A stretch of 64,000 nt of DNA from Apus apus (taxonomy: Eukaryota > Chordata > Aves > Apodiformes > Apodidae), in assembly GCF_020740795.1 (NCBI RefSeq), contig NC_067282.1, positions 174,720,274 through 174,784,273 on the forward strand, given 5' to 3'. Positions 49,001 through 63,505 of this stretch are shown here, in pieces. Under the pieces are notes generated by a model that was not told the DNA's origin, did not search any database, and worked only from the letters and a program-made list of their open reading frames with translations. Positions within the stretch are counted from its first letter, which is position 1. Each line of letters opens with the position of its first letter. The position numbers and the translations under genes were made by a program.

Positions 49001-52000
49001 GGTTGGTTGGTCTAATGACCTCTGAATACTGTGTCTGTGTTTGTCATGATCTACTTAGTTTTTTCAATGAATAATAATAATTTTAATAATCATATGAGAC
49101 AGCTTCTCTTGACTCCTTGGAAGCTGAACAGCAGAGCATTCACTAAGCTGCTATGGTGAAGTGCATCCCCATCAAATAGGATCATCTCCCTTCACCCCCT
49201 GAAATTAAAATTCAGTGCAAACCATTACCTATTTCAACAGAATTTGGATGGAATGTCCCACTTGTCCGACAGAAATGGAATGGAAAAGTTCATGGACAGT
49301 ACAAATCCATGTGCTGGTATGAAACACAGACTCAGACTGGTTCATGAGATACAGACTGACAAATTCAGTAACAACAGATGCAGGAAACTGTTTGACCACA
49401 GAAGTAAAGCTGCCAGCTCAGAGTCCTCAGTAGTTTGTGGTGCCCAGAGAGGGTTTTCTGCTTTACAGTGTCCCCTCACAGACTGAGATGCTGATCAGCA
49501 ACTGGGGCTTCACCGACTATCTAGATAAGGAAAAAGTGATATGAACATGAAGGTTTCCCCACCCCATTTTAACACAAGAGACTGTGAAAAATAAAATGAG
49601 AGGTTCTTACACCAGCAGCAGTCCCATCTCAGCCAACTTCTGGTGAGTACCAAACTCAGTCTTGGATCAAGGCCTCAAAGTGGTGTGCAGTGTGTTTTTA
49701 TAATTGTATTAAATTCTAACTGTATTACTCTATCTTTTTAAATACTTTCCCACTTTCTTTAATTCTGCATTCTTTAATTATAGAATTATTTATGGAATTA
49801 GACACCAAACATACTCATCTTCATCAACACACAGCAGCAAAGTTGTAGGAAAATCCAGTAGCTATGAACCACAATAAGATCTTTGTCATAAGATAAGCTT
49901 ATTTCATTTGTATTGTATATCATTTGACTAAAGAGGCTTTGAGAAAAATAAGAAAACAGTAGTCTCCTTCTGCAAGAACAGGTCTACTAGTTTTATTATT
50001 TTCAGTAATAATAGGAGGCTACATAAAACTAGCATGCTGCTTGGATTATTATATTGTATCTTCCAATTAGTCACTTACTGCAGTTCAGTTACATGAAATA
50101 CCCTCTTATTACAGGGAGTGTATCTCACTTAGTAGTTGCAGAAACTATTTACTTAAGCTCTCCCCTTCCCATCTGCCCTCCCATCCCCAAAAATCCATTC
50201 ATTTTCTTATCCCTTGGGGAAATGCTGCTATTACTCTCTGTATGTTATGCGTAAATAAACTACAGGTCTTAAAGAATGAACAAAATCATAAGCCCAAAAA
50301 TACGGCCTCCAATGTGAATAAAAATTAGGGAAGATAACTCTTCTCTACAGCCTCCTCTCCGACCCCAGTGCAAAAGCTCACTTCCTGAGTGTGAGGGAGG
50401 AAAAATGCAATTTCAGCTTTTTATATCAGAGCAATATATCTGCCTTTGCCAAGTGCATGCAGAAAACATTAATTTTATCCTAAAAGGTTTTCAATGTTTA
50501 GAAACCTCCTGGGAGAACTTGTCAAAAACACAGTGAACCAAGTTCTAATTGCACAAACTCATCCAGGTCTTGACAAACAAAACGGTTTGGTTTGAATTTC
50601 AAAACTGTTCCCATCAAAGTCCTTGGGAGCAGAGAGAATTTTGTTAAGGTGTTTTTTTGAATCTCAAAGACACAATCAGAGGCTGGTGGTGTGCGATGAA
50701 ATAAAGTGTTCTCCTAGTGAGATTTAAATCTAAATATAGCAATTATGCTGATCACAAGGAAAGGCTGAATTATATTTTTTTTAAAAATGACAGATGTGAC
50801 AGGGTGGACAACCTCAGAAGGTTTGGAAATGCGGAAATGCAGTGTAGATAAGAAACCATATATAGAGCGCTTGGCATAAGCTTATCCAAACTAACAGATC
50901 CTTCTGAAGGATGCCCTCCTACAACCCTTCTGTTCAGTCTTTACTTTTGATCTGCAAGAAATCCCTTTTCCCTCTCACTGCCAATGCTACTTTTGGGACA
51001 ACTTGCTAATTCCATTCCACAGAGAACTTCCTTTGGAGTCAATTGTAAGTGCCCCACAAGCCCCTCTTTTTAGAGAGAAAGATGGTCTCTTCCACTCTCT
51101 GTTCTTTCAGAAAATTGACTTTCACCTGCCCACATAACCTTAGATCTTGATAAACTTTGCCACAAACAGCAGTACTGTGCTTTTCCCTGTACTGTATTTT
51201 CTTCCTTAACCTTCTTAACATCTACAAGTGGTAGACTTACTTCAGTAGTTCATTTTTTTAATCTTAAGAACTTTCCTGACAAAAGTTTTGGGCAATGACG
51301 TGTTGCTTGCTCTCAGAGACTCTGTGACAAGGTTGGTAAAGTTTTGCCTTTAGTTGTGTATAATTACAAATCGTTTTCCATTTTTCAGTAGATTTACTCA
51401 GCAAATTGGATAGAAATGCAAAAAGGAAAAATTGAAGAATGTGCACAAAAAGTACAGGTTATCATATTTACCAATTAACTTCATCAGAATTAGTTCCTTG
51501 GCAGATGCAATATGCTGCCTGTAGATAAACATGTGGCTTCCAAACTTCCAAGTATAACACCAAAACTTTTAACTGCTGGCATCAGTGAATCAAGGGAGCT
51601 ACATCACAGCAGCTGAATGATTACTTTCTCAGTGTGATTAATAGACCAGGTGGGGTTTTACAGCATGGTTCTGCTTTAAACCTTTATGTAGAGGAGAGGT
51701 AGATGCATGTGTTTTTGGGGGAGTTTCAGTTTGACTAGCCAAAGTCATATAGTGCCGACAGTTACTAAAACTTTCTGGACAGGAAAATAGAGAATTCAAG
51801 CATTAATTTCAATTGTTTAAATAAATGCTAAATCAATTTTCTCATCAGAGAATCTGTTTTAGAGCAATTCACTAAGTCAAGATAATGAATGAGCTGTTCC
51901 TTCACAGCATTCCTCAAGGAGGAATTACCCAAATGATATGGTTACTTAATATGAACATTTATAAAGGGACAGTCATTATGCGAATTATGTGTTTTACATA

Positions 52001-53439
52001 ATTTATTTCAACTTCCAGTTTATAGCAGCACTTTTATCTTTTTTGTATTCAGTGATAAAAAAAGCATCAATTTTAATTCTCCTAGCATGTCTACAGAACA
52101 AATGTCAGCTACTGAAGTTGCTGTACTCATTCAAACATATAATTATACATCAGAGGGTCCTGGGCAATCTACATTTACCAAAATAATGAATAGATAAAAA
52201 CTGCACACTTAAATGTAGCAGTTTAGGTATATGAGAAATGCACAAAAAATATACATTTAGGGGTGTGCTGCTCTGTAGCAGTGCTACCTCCCATGTGATG
52301 ACTGATGGCCAGGAACTTCTGCTGTTAAATACGTAAATCCACTTAGAGCCCAGAGAGCAATACAGTTGCTGCCATGTTTTTTTTAAAAAAACAGAGACTA
52401 TTGCTTTTATGTCTCCTCAGACTCAGTAGTTTTTTACATCCAGTTTGCATGTACAAAGCGTGGCTGCCAATAATGGAAGTATGAAAGAAAAAAGAGCAAA
52501 CCAGATTATAACAAATATTACTGCAATTTCAAAGACTCTATAATCAGCAGTGGAGAGGTATAATGTAGGAAAGCAATTTAGAACCACATCACAGGTTATT
52601 ATTACAGCAATGCACAATTTAGGAATTGAAGACTGCTGGGCTACTGGTCTGCATCAGCATGCCTGACAGCAGAGGCTGGCCAAATATTCTGGTTTGGCCT
52701 ACAAGCAATTTCACTGGCTCCTGCATCCAAAAGTTCAAAGCTGAGTTACTAATAAAATAACATTTGCTGATGTACTTTGGCTAAGACCCTGCTAGACCTT
52801 GCAGATGCTGAAAGGATCTGAGAGCTCCATCTCATAGACTTCCCACTGCAAATCACAGATATTCACACAAGACAGACTCCCCTGTTCTGGGCTACCAAAA
52901 ACACTGACCAGAACAGAAATTGTTTTAATTACGACCACTGTGGAAGATTTAAAGCTTCTATAGTAACACAGCATGGGGGATCCATGAGGCTTGAGAACAC
53001 AAAACTCACTGTAACGTTTCCCTCTCTTTTCATAATCTTCATCAATATTAAGGTTCGTCAAAGTATTGGCTACTCTTTATCAGCTACTTATAATAACCAA
53101 ACCTTTAATAAGAAACTCAAAATGACAGTTCATGAAACAGGAATCAACTGCTCCTTCCTAAAATGTTCATGACTTCTCCCTCTCTCGTTTTATCTGCATT
53201 TCCTATCTTCTCCTCTGAGTTCTCCTGCAGTCAGCTGCCAAAATTCTTGCTTTAAATGCTGAGTCAAAAAAAAAGGATAATATCACTCATTTCACTCTTG
53301 TACATTTTGTAGCAACCATTTAAGAAACAAGCAGTGCTATTTCATTTTTGATAAACATATGCAGTTCCAGTATATACAGTCTCACATCTAATTCTAAAGG
53401 CTTAATTGTTTTCTATGAATCCTCAGGGAGGGGAGTAGG

Positions 53440-53743
53440 GGAATCCTTGGGGAGGGACTTTTTTCAGGGCTTGTAGTGATAGGGTAAGGGGTAATGGATC
53501 AAAACTTGAAGAGGGGAGATTTAGGTTAGACATTAGGAGATTAGTGTGAGGGTGGTGAGACACTGGAACAGGTTGCCCAGGGAAGTTGTGGATGCTCCAT
53601 CCCTGGAAGTGTTCAAGGCCAGGTTAGATGGGGCTCTGAGCAACCTGATCTAGCAGGAGGTGTCCCTGCCCATGCAGGGCAACTGGAACTAGATGATCTT
53701 TAAGGCCCCTTCCAACCCAAACCATTCTATGATTCTATGATTC
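53440..53743 (+). mobile_element. CR1 LINE 3' region, full-length tail
   Basis: It runs from GGAGGGACTTTTTTCAGGGC and the 'gtaatggatcaaaacttg' segment through GAGACACTGGAACAGGTTGC, CCAGGGAAGTTGTGGATGC, and AACTGGAACTAGATGATCTT to CCATTCTATGATTCTATGAT at the end. A short internal deletion removes the usual 'gaaattctt' segment after CATTAGGAG. Non-coding. Confidence 0.95.
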
Positions 53744-56700
53744 TTATTAGAAACATGGAAATCCTTATGTTTAAGAAAAAAAAGTAAAGTCCCATAAGCA
53801 GTTTATTTGACAGAAAACAGTTTTTCAAGGCTCACTACTTAATTGGCACTAATGACAACATTCTAATTCCCTGAAAACAACAGCAAACCAATTTTCAGGA
53901 CATAAAGTCAGTTACCAATCAAATATCTGTTTTATTGACTTTTTTTATTATTTTTTTTGAGCATGATTCTGCACAAGGGTTTTTACCAGCAATATTCACT
54001 GAGGCTTTCTTTGTAGAAGAAACATCCTAACTGTGTATTTTCATTGGGACACCATGTGGAAATTTACTGAGCAGCTCTATATACAGAATAAAAATTTTAG
54101 TTTTCAAATCTTTCTAGTGTTCAAAGTTGCTTATACTTATAAGGACTATATAAAGGAAAAGCAATAGTATTATTGCTATAAAAATGAATATGAAAATGAG
54201 ATTGAGAAATGAGGTTGAGCATCACCAGTATGAACTAGATATTTTGCCTACAAATTAATACAGCATGTCAAGTTGAAGCCACTGTCTGAGTGAAGGCTAA
54301 AAATGGAGTCACAATATCGGAGCACAGTCCTGTAGAGCTGGAAAGAGCCTTGCTGTTGATCTGAAATGGAGCAAATGAAGGGGGCAGAAGCTGTTCTTCC
54401 TTCCAGACCCCTTCCTACCACAGAGCAACAGACAGAGAAAACTCTGTATGAGAAAGCCTTCTTGGTCCTTAGGTGTAGTTTTACAAATGCAAAAGAAAAA
54501 AAATGCAACAAACCGCACTATGAGAAGAGAGCCTTTTGGGGTTTATTTTGCTACTGAAATACCACTAGAGGAATTCATACAACCCATAACCACAAGGGCA
54601 CCCACTTCAGCAGGTGGTATATAGAACAGCCAGAAATCACAGCACTGCTGCTCACCATTCCAGCATGCCTGTGTACAGTACACTGATGTAATTTGTTTAT
54701 AACTTTTCCAAATTTAACTGCTTGGGTTGAACACAGCCATGCCAGGTGTCTGCCTCAGGCTGTTTTCTTCTGTTTGGCTCTATGTTTCTGTTTTAGGGTT
54801 TTGACATTTTCAACTAGCACCATTCAAACACTTCTGAGAGTGAGACCAAAGAGAAAAGAAGATGCTTTGCTTTGTGGAAGTGCCTCATGCTTTGAAGTAG
54901 AAACAGGCAGTTTAGCAAGGGAGTAATACTGTGTCAGAGATGTGCCTTTTGCTTCCCTGTGAGTATCTGCCCCAAACTGGAAGAGTTTAAGGTACCTTTG
55001 AAAAGTAAGTTTGTTTCACACTTGCAAGAAGTTAGCTAAAAGTTCAGAAACAAGTATCTTCACAAACTGCATCACTCAGCATGCCAAAGCATCTCTCAGC
55101 TCCTAGAGCTCATCAGACTATGAAACTGCCACTTTCAGAAGAGAGACAGAGCATCCTCTGTTTCCCTTTTGCCTCCCCCCTCCACTGCTACTGCTGGCAG
55201 GACTTTGAGCTACTCTCAAACATGAACTGAGCTGGCCCCACACTGCAGCTGAGTGATGGAGGGCCACCTTTCCTGTAATTACTGATCCCAAGTACTCTGC
55301 ATGCAGATGGAGCCAGGCATCTGGAGCTGAGGTAAGATGGGGGTAGGAGGGCTCCTGGCTCTGGGTCTGTGTCTAGTGGGGGTGCAGTGGCCCAAGCCCT
55401 GTCCTTCTTCCTCCCAGCAGTAGTTCTCCTGCACTCTGTATCTGCTGCATGAGCTGGAAGATATGTGGGAAGAAGAGTCTAAGTGCAAGAGACAGCAGCA
55501 GATATGAAAACATTCACTTCTTGTTACGGGGGTCACTGCTGCCAGAAGGAACCGAACTTGGCCAACTCTGCCATGTCATGTATGTGAGATACTAACTGAC
55601 TTTCTAAATGACACTATTTCCAAGCAGTTATAAGTTGTTTGCTTTAATTTATTTTTTTTTCCCTGTGTGATTGCCTCCATATCCCTCCTATGCTTAGATT
55701 TGTTCAACTGGCAAATGCCCATGGCTGGTATTGAAATCAGTGGGAGCTGGACCTGAATATATTGCCACTTGGGAGAAGAGGAAGGGATGATAAAATACCC
55801 AGAGGGACAGCAAGAGTCCTGTAGCGCATAGTACTACCTAGACAGGACAGCTTTTTATTCCTTTAAGACCAAAATAAAAAGTAATCAGTATTTTTCACAT
55901 AGCTAATATATGACACAGTTATAGTCATCACTCAAAACAAGCAAAGAGACTGCTTTTACAATTGTTTGAATTATATAAGGGAAATAGGGCTGTTGGTATG
56001 GTAATACATAAGATTACACCCAGTACATGTGTGGCTCTGTCTGCTCATAATGAAATAATATGCTAGACCCTCTTCCCCCAATTAGGTAACTGCTCAGCTA
56101 AAAGATGGGTAATAACATAAATTTTCATAATAATGTCCTCAAACATCTCAAATTGGGGACCCTTTGACTTTAATTTCTTTGTGCCTCAGTATAAAATGTG
56201 GACAATAATGGACAATAATGCTCCCATTGTGAAGGCTATTGTGAAGATAAATACATTAATGCTTGAAAAGCCCTTAGGAAGTACAGCGATGAGTGCCACA
56301 AAAAAACCCATGAGGAAATGAATGATTTCATCTTTATATCCAGGTTTCAATAGTGTGCAGTAAGTAAGGCCTGAGGCCACACTGCACAGAAAGGGTAAAC
56401 CAAAATATTGAATGGCTTCTCATTAAGTGAACACCATTCATCTAGAGCAGCAAGTGAGACAGAGGTCTTGTGGAAAAATGGGATGTGAATTGATAATTAA
56501 AGATTGTATCATAACACCTACACACAATAGGGGTGAAAAGTTTATGCTGGTGACCTTAATTCTGGCATCTCCTAACTTCTGAACGCATGAATCCGCAGCC
56601 TCAGTAGAGCTGTCTCATTTTTAACACCATTTTTTATGTGTAACTCTATTTGTGTTGCTAAAATAATAATCTCCTCATTTCTGATATTAGATTTGTTTGT

Positions 56701-59700
56701 GTGATGCTTTGCTTTCTCTCTTCGCATGTATTTGGAACACTTTGTCCAGATACACAAATCTTTGCAGCCTGACCTTGAGGAGTTTGTATAATTTAGATTA
56801 GTGCAGTAACTTTCTGGCCCAGGTACCAGAAACATCCCCAAGGGTATTTAACATACATTCAGAAGATGTAGCTGCTGCTTTGCAACTTAAGGTCAGGACA
56901 AAAAGTACCAGCTTGCAGCCAAGAGAACAGGCTGCAGCTCTCGCCTGGGAGGTGGCAGCTGAAGCAGGCTGGTGCAGCACCAAGCAGGCTGCCTTCAGAA
57001 ACACTACGGGCCACAGTCTGGATGGTCTGAGCAGCCTTCTCCAACACACAGCGCAGAAACTGGGGCCAAACCAGGGCTATCAGAAAATACACTTGTGGAC
57101 TCAAGATGGGACAACAGTCCCTTTGGCTTCCTCTAACTCTGGCTGCCTGATAAGGCAGATCACTTATTCACTTTTTTTCTGCCACTTACTTCTAAATAAA
57201 TTGTGTGCTGCACATGGGATCACTGCTGCTGTAGAGTATTGTTTGTTTTTCCACGTTGGGCACAGAGTTCTGAAGTGGAATGAAAACTCTGTATAAGCCT
57301 AATGTGTGCTGCACACTGTAGATAGTCAAGCCCAAAGACCACTTCAGAGAAACTAAAAGCAAAGAGCCAACCAAGAAGGATTATAAGATTATATCCTTAA
57401 ATCCATAGTGAGATACATTAAAATGAGATGCACACTGCTTTCTCATTTTCATCTGCAGGTGATAAAATTGATTACCTTGCCACAAATTTCCATCCTTGTC
57501 TGGTACCTGATGTGGGAAACAACATCATAGCAGAGCTCACTGGGAACTGACAAAGAGTAAAATCAAAGCTGCTTTTGCATGAAAGGAAGAGCTACAATGT
57601 CTCTCCTGAAAGACAAAATAAAATCACAACCCAAAATGATGAATACCAACCAGAAGAGCGACAGTGCAGTCATCTGGATGACTGTGTCACGTAGTTAATG
57701 CTCGTGGGGGTGCAAGCCATAGCTGCACTGAGAAACACACAATGCTCCATAGGCTTCTACAGTTGTTGAAGAAGAGATGGAAATAGAGATGTCCAGGATA
57801 AACAAAAGCTTCTTGAAGGTGCAGGCCAAATTTGGCTGGCAGAAAACCAGCTCTGCCAGGCTTGGGTAACTGAAAACACTAGAGATTGTCATCCTGGAAG
57901 TGGGGCTCCACCACCAGCACCTGCCTTTGACTTAAGCCTATGTCTGTGCCACCAGCACACCCTACAGCATTGCTGGGTGGAGGGAGGGGATTTCAGGACA
58001 TCAAGCCAGTTTCAAGTCCTACACACTGCTGCCATGCTACGCTGCACAGTGAGACCAGCTGGCCACCACCATGGTCTTTCTTCAGAGACAGGGAACTGCT
58101 TGCAAATAGCTGCTTCAAGCTGGAGGTGTCCAGGCATGGAGCTGCAGCTGTGGCTGTAGGGCCTGGGCCCCTCTCTCCCTAATGGTCCTCATGAGTGTTT
58201 CAAACCTTCCCCAGCAACTGCTACCTTAGGACATGGACTGCCTTGCTCAGAGCCAGTCCTGAAAGTGGCTCTTTAATTTGACTGTCTTCATCCGGGGAGA
58301 AATGGATTCAGTGCCTGGTGTAACAGTTCAGAGAGATCCACCTTGCATCGGCTGATAATGGGCATTCCCTTCCATGCCTGCAGCTGCCCTCCCTGCTAAA
58401 GAAGCGGGAGTTGAAGGCATATGGAGCCAGCTGTACTCATCACGTACTACCTGAGGCTGTGTTGTTCTGGCATGGGAGGTATCAAGACAAGTTCAGCATC
58501 ACTGGTTACTGCAGCAATGGAACAAATATTAGGGGAGGGAGGTGAAAAATACAGCACATTCCCAGTTTGATTAACATCATTTTTTGTCTCTGTTCATAGC
58601 ATTTCAACAATAACAAAAATGTGTTAATGCACCTACAGCACCTGTTGGCTCATGCAGGGCTCTAAGGAATCTTAGTGAAAAATTATATTGCAAATACTAT
58701 GTAGGTACTAGGAAGAGATAGAGAAAAGTTTAATTATTTGGGGGCCAGCTGAGACATAGTGTAGTCCAAAGTCTACTGCAGCATACTATTGAGACTATTT
58801 GGGAGACTACAGAAATGTTGATTTAGTCACTTCACTGCTCCAGTGGGAAACACAGATTCACACTGTGTTGTGCAATGCTGGTCCCCAGTCTATGTGACAG
58901 ATCAGGTAAGGGTTATACTGGGGCATCTCTTGTCCCTAATGAACACTACAGGATGGGGAGGCAAATTTGGTTAAATTCCAGAAAAGAGAAACTTTTCAGC
59001 TTCTGACCTGTAGGAGACTAGAAGCTTGGTTGTCTTACGGCCACACTCACACAACAGCTATGACCCACTGGGACATGACAACAAAAAAAATACATCTGAG
59101 TAATTAAATGCTAGTTCAAAATCAGAAACCATTGTAACTATAATTGCAAATCACTAAAAGCACTAAGGAATATTTCCCCTCCTCTATACACGACAATGAA
59201 TTACTTATTGATGGGTTCAATAAAGTCTGATTCTAACAGATGCAAAATATCTAATATACTCAGTACTTCAAGACACCCAATGATTCACTATATATGTTCC
59301 CCTTGTTGGACAAGGAAAACCAACAGCTTTATTCCATGTTAGAAGAACTCAAAGGCAATAAAAGTAAGCATGGGTTTTTGTTAATTTCTCATATAGCAGG
59401 CTTCAGACTTTCTAAGGAAGTATAAAACAACCGCCATTCAATCAGATCTGCAGAAATAATGACATTAGTTAGGCCAACAATATCAGGCAGATTCTTGTTT
59501 CTGTTCCCCTCTAAGTTTTCATTAAGATCAACCAAGCTGGTTTTGCTCCTTTTCCTTACTTGAACTCAGTATTGTTGCTAGGTGGTTCTATATGCCCAAG
59601 TACAGCCTGTCACTAAGTCCTGTAAATTCAGTATATCATGTAGCTAAATGTAAGATACAGTTAGGCATAAAACTTGTCTTAAGGTAACACTTTATCCAGT

Positions 59701-60489
59701 GATGGCAAACTAAGGGTTTATCTTTCTTTTTTAAACTCACATAGCTGCACTTACAAACTGCACACAATTCTATTGCTTAGAAAACAACTGAACTAGTTGA
59801 ATCTCATATGGGATTTTTCACTTTTAGATAAAGACCTATGTAGCAACACTCATTACAAAGCAAATTTCGACAATCAAATAATATCTACCAGTCTGTGGCT
59901 GCAGAGAGCTGAAATTATCTGAATGTCATCATTACTGTTACATCAGTATGTATCACTGTAATATAATCTTAAGCAACGCAACACTCATCAGACATACATC
60001 CCACAACAATAAAGCCTACCACACACTGATTAGAGCAGAATCTATGAAAAGGCTCTTCTTGCAACTGAAGGTGAGAATAGTTCTGTGTAAGACTTGCAAA
60101 CAATTTCCAGCTTTTCTTATTCCTAGAATTCCACAGGATTTGTGCATTTGAACTTGATATGGTAGTTTCAGGGGGCAGGAAAATACTAGGTCTGCTTTTG
60201 GAGAACTGCTTCATTATGTTAGGCAAATACTTGCACTGCAGGTAAAGTGTCACATGTATGGCATTTACCCATTGTCAGGGCAAAAGGGAAGGACTGTGAC
60301 AACTGAGAAGCTTTTTCAGCTAATTCCTTTTGTGTGCAGTCGTCTCAGAGCCAAGAGGCTCCAGCTGGGACTGGTGCCTGATTATGCTGGAAGCTGTACC
60401 AAGTCAGACAGCGTCGTCCTCTGAGCACCTTAGGGGCTAAGCACACAATCAGAGAACTAGTGGAAGAAAAGAACTACAGTTGTTGCTTC

Positions 60490-60951
60490 TCAACAAATGA
60501 GGAACTGAGTCACTGAGCTAAAAAAAGGGCCCAGCCCACACCCAGTATAAATTGGCACAACAGGATTCAGGTCAGCACAAATACAGCAAGTTACAGCAGC
60601 TGAAGCAAACCCTGGAGTTGGAGCTATACTGCCTGAGACAAATATAATGCATCCCAGAAAGATGTAACCATCTGCAACCAGTGTAAAGGATGAAATGTAC
60701 TTAAAAATGCTGTACTTCACATATCTTATTAGACAAAATCCACAGCCTAGAATGATGGTGCCACTTATCAAACTAGACAAGCACAGAATGAAAACACTGC
60801 AGTATAACCCAGACTGCTCATTAAAAAGGTAGGGTATAACTGCAATAAGGGACAAGATGCACCCATTTTTTCTCAGGGGAATATTATTTTGCTTATCATT
60901 TTTCTTAGTCCAAAAGTAACCGAAAGAGTTGAAGTAATAAATTGTACTTTA
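60490..60951 (-). other. Unassigned hydrophobic open reading frame
   Basis: The minus-strand frame is free of stops for about 153 codons, ending with TGA at 60490-60492. An internal part reads as two likely membrane helices: SVFILCLSSLISGTIILGCG and SSFTLVADGYIFLGCIIFVS. Most of the frame lacks a good ATG start. A possible acceptor (CCCTGAG) precedes KNGCILSLIAV, and a weak donor (A|gtatag) follows the second helix. The layout recalls part of a small four-helix membrane protein, but I could not match a family. Chance in AT-rich DNA, or a decayed exon, are both real alternatives. Confidence 0.2.
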
Positions 60952-63130
60952 CAGTGGGTTCTGGCAAGGGAGGGAAGGAGTGTTCCAGGAATTTTAAAAA
61001 ACCTATTTTTACATCTAGCTGTATCTTGAAAATACTACAAGAGAAACTTCTGAGTTTTAATTACACATAACAATGCTATACTTTTCTCCCTTTATCACCT
61101 GTTTACATAAACAATACATACACTTCCATCAAACCCAAAAGATGTTTCCCTTCAAAATAAAAGCAGTGGATTTCAAATGCATTATTTTATTATCTGATCT
61201 CTAAGCATGGTACATTTCCATTCTCTTTCCCTTGTTCACAGAAAACAACACCATGAAGCAGATGTGGAGGGTCTGTGTACTTGTTCTTCAGAGCCTCATT
61301 TCCCTGCCAGGAGAGGGACAGGGACAATTGTCTCTGTGGGATGCTAACACCATCTCTAGCTGCTTTTTCCAGAGCTGTCAAATTAGTCATTTCCAGAACC
61401 CCACTAACTCATCCTTCTCGGTACACAGTAGCCAGGAAATAACCCACTCCCTTGATACCAGCTACAGACAGAAGAGAGAGGAAAGCTAGGAGAGAACAGA
61501 CGTCTAATGGGATGGACAGAAGTGGAGATCAGGAGAGCTGTTTTGTGTTCAAAATAAAAAGGAGAAAGACTTGATACTCCTCAAGCCAATGATTCTCAGG
61601 GAAATAAAATAAAGCACTTTGGGACTGAGAAGTTAAATGCAGATATAAATCCAGGAGTAGCAGCTGTGGAGGCAGATTCAAGAAAAGGTACAATTTTGGA
61701 TTAGGCAAGAGAGACCCGTGTACAACCCACTAGAAAGAAATGCCATGGTGCCAATAATGTACGAGTAACGTTATCATCTTGTCAGTTAAATGGTATTTAG
61801 GAACATTCCCAGTCTGTCAGTTGAATTCATAGCCTGTACAAATAAAGCAAAGCTGTACATCAATAATTGTTCCCTTTTAGTCCTTCTAATTCCCTTTTAG
61901 CCTTTCAGGATTATTTTGGAATGTTTCATATCACCGCTAATAAGGAAAATGCCCATGATCCAGAGAATGATGAGGATGTCGAAGGAAAAAAAAAAGAGGC
62001 AAAAGTCCTTCTTACATGAGAGACTTCTCAGGAAGGAAAATCCATAGCTCCCTACAGAAAGATATCTCCCAAAGTGACCTCACTTGAACTTGTCCCTTTC
62101 TACTTCAGCGATCTGCAGGCCATGGGAGGTACAGTATTACAGAGCCAGCCCTCGCAGTGGGGTTCTTCAGCAAACATTGCACAATTAGCTGAGTACAAGC
62201 GGGTGTTCAAATTGCTTACCCATTTTCATAATGCTGTTTGACAGGCATGTCTAAAATCTGCTAATGAAGAGCAATGAAGGTACTCTGAGCAGAATGAAAC
62301 ACTCCATATAATACCTGAAAAAAGTAGCCCAGAGTATACAGCTCCTCCCTGTAAAACCTTGCCATATGGCAATGCCTGGAGACACCAATAATGGAGCTGG
62401 AGCTGCCATATTTAATTAAAGATGAATTCCTGTCTATCCTGAGTCCTCTGAAAAACCTGTCAGTGGTCACCTGCCTTTATGGCTAGGTTCACATCTTAAA
62501 AGGGCAAGTAGTACATTAATAAAAAAAACATCAAGTTTTTACATACAGAAATCCTGCATGTCAGAGATGATGCAAAAGTTGTTTGCTAACTTCATTAACA
62601 CAGATGCTTCTCAAGGGTTTTGAGTTTAATTTTATTACTGTGTTTTCAAATGTTATACAACCCAGAAAAGGTATGATGGATGGTATCTTGACATTCAAGT
62701 GTTCACTTCCTCAGAAGAAGTTGTGCTGAATGGGAGGTTTTTAGAAGGACATTTTCATTCAATGTCTGGTAACTTCCTTGGGAACAAACTATACAGGAGT
62801 ACTTTTTTGCTGTTGATTCTTAGGAAACAAAATATATTATATAAAACTCTTGAATCAAACGTACAGCTGATAGGACATTCTCTGACAGGAATGACAAATT
62901 ATCTTTTATATCCTGCTTTGTATATGAACACAAAATAATTTCTTGCATATCTGTTTTAAAGGAAAAATATTATCCCTGTATATTCTGCTTGTAGTGCAAA
63001 TCAGGATTCCCCTCTTGTTCGTATATCTGTAAATGAATTCTATCAAATTACTGAATATAAATCCAGTTAAAAGTAACAATCAAATTAATTTGCAAAGTTT
63101 AATGGATTTTCTAAAAAAACCCTGAAACTT

Positions 63131-63140
63131 CCCCCCCCCA
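63131..63140. repeat. Short poly(C) run
   Basis: A run of about nine or ten C on the + strand (AACTTCCCCCCCCCCAG in context). It is listed because homopolymer runs of C of this length are likely to cause length errors. Confidence 0.75.
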
Positions 63141-63483
63141 GATAATCAAGTCTTTTCACACTTTGTGCGGACAAGCCTGTGTTTCTACTCTATCTTTTGC
63201 TTTAACTATCAAAGCATATTTTACCTTCTATGCACTTGCTATTGTGGGTGATGTTTTTAAATGGTCTCACACATCGTACTAGATGGTAATTAAAACAGTC
63301 TCTCCATCAGGCATCAGTCCTGCTGAAATACTCCGCTGTCTTTAAGAAGTCTGGAGAAACTTGTTAATGCTCACAAAAGACACTACAGAGATGAAACAAG
63401 TCCTCTTCCCGGGACACGTGAGGTTTAATAATCCAGTTGTGACAGGCTCCTACCCACTAACAAAGTCATGAAGAACATGACAT

Positions 63484-63505
63484 CAAAAATAAAATAAAAT
63501 AAAAT
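63484..63505. repeat. AAAAT pentanucleotide repeat, about four units
   Basis: The + strand reads AAAAATAAAATAAAATAAAAT, a short pure pentanucleotide array inside the TMEM117 intron. Confidence 0.85.

Noticed and set aside
52423-52617. Hydrophobic 64-codon minus-strand frame
   Set aside because: AT-rich composition explains the Ile/Phe/Leu content. No start context, splice sites or family match.
56186-56380. Hydrophobic 64-codon minus-strand frame
   Set aside because: It covers a small tandem duplication (GGACAATAAT twice) in AT-rich DNA. Composition alone explains the hydrophobic reading and no splice sites fit.
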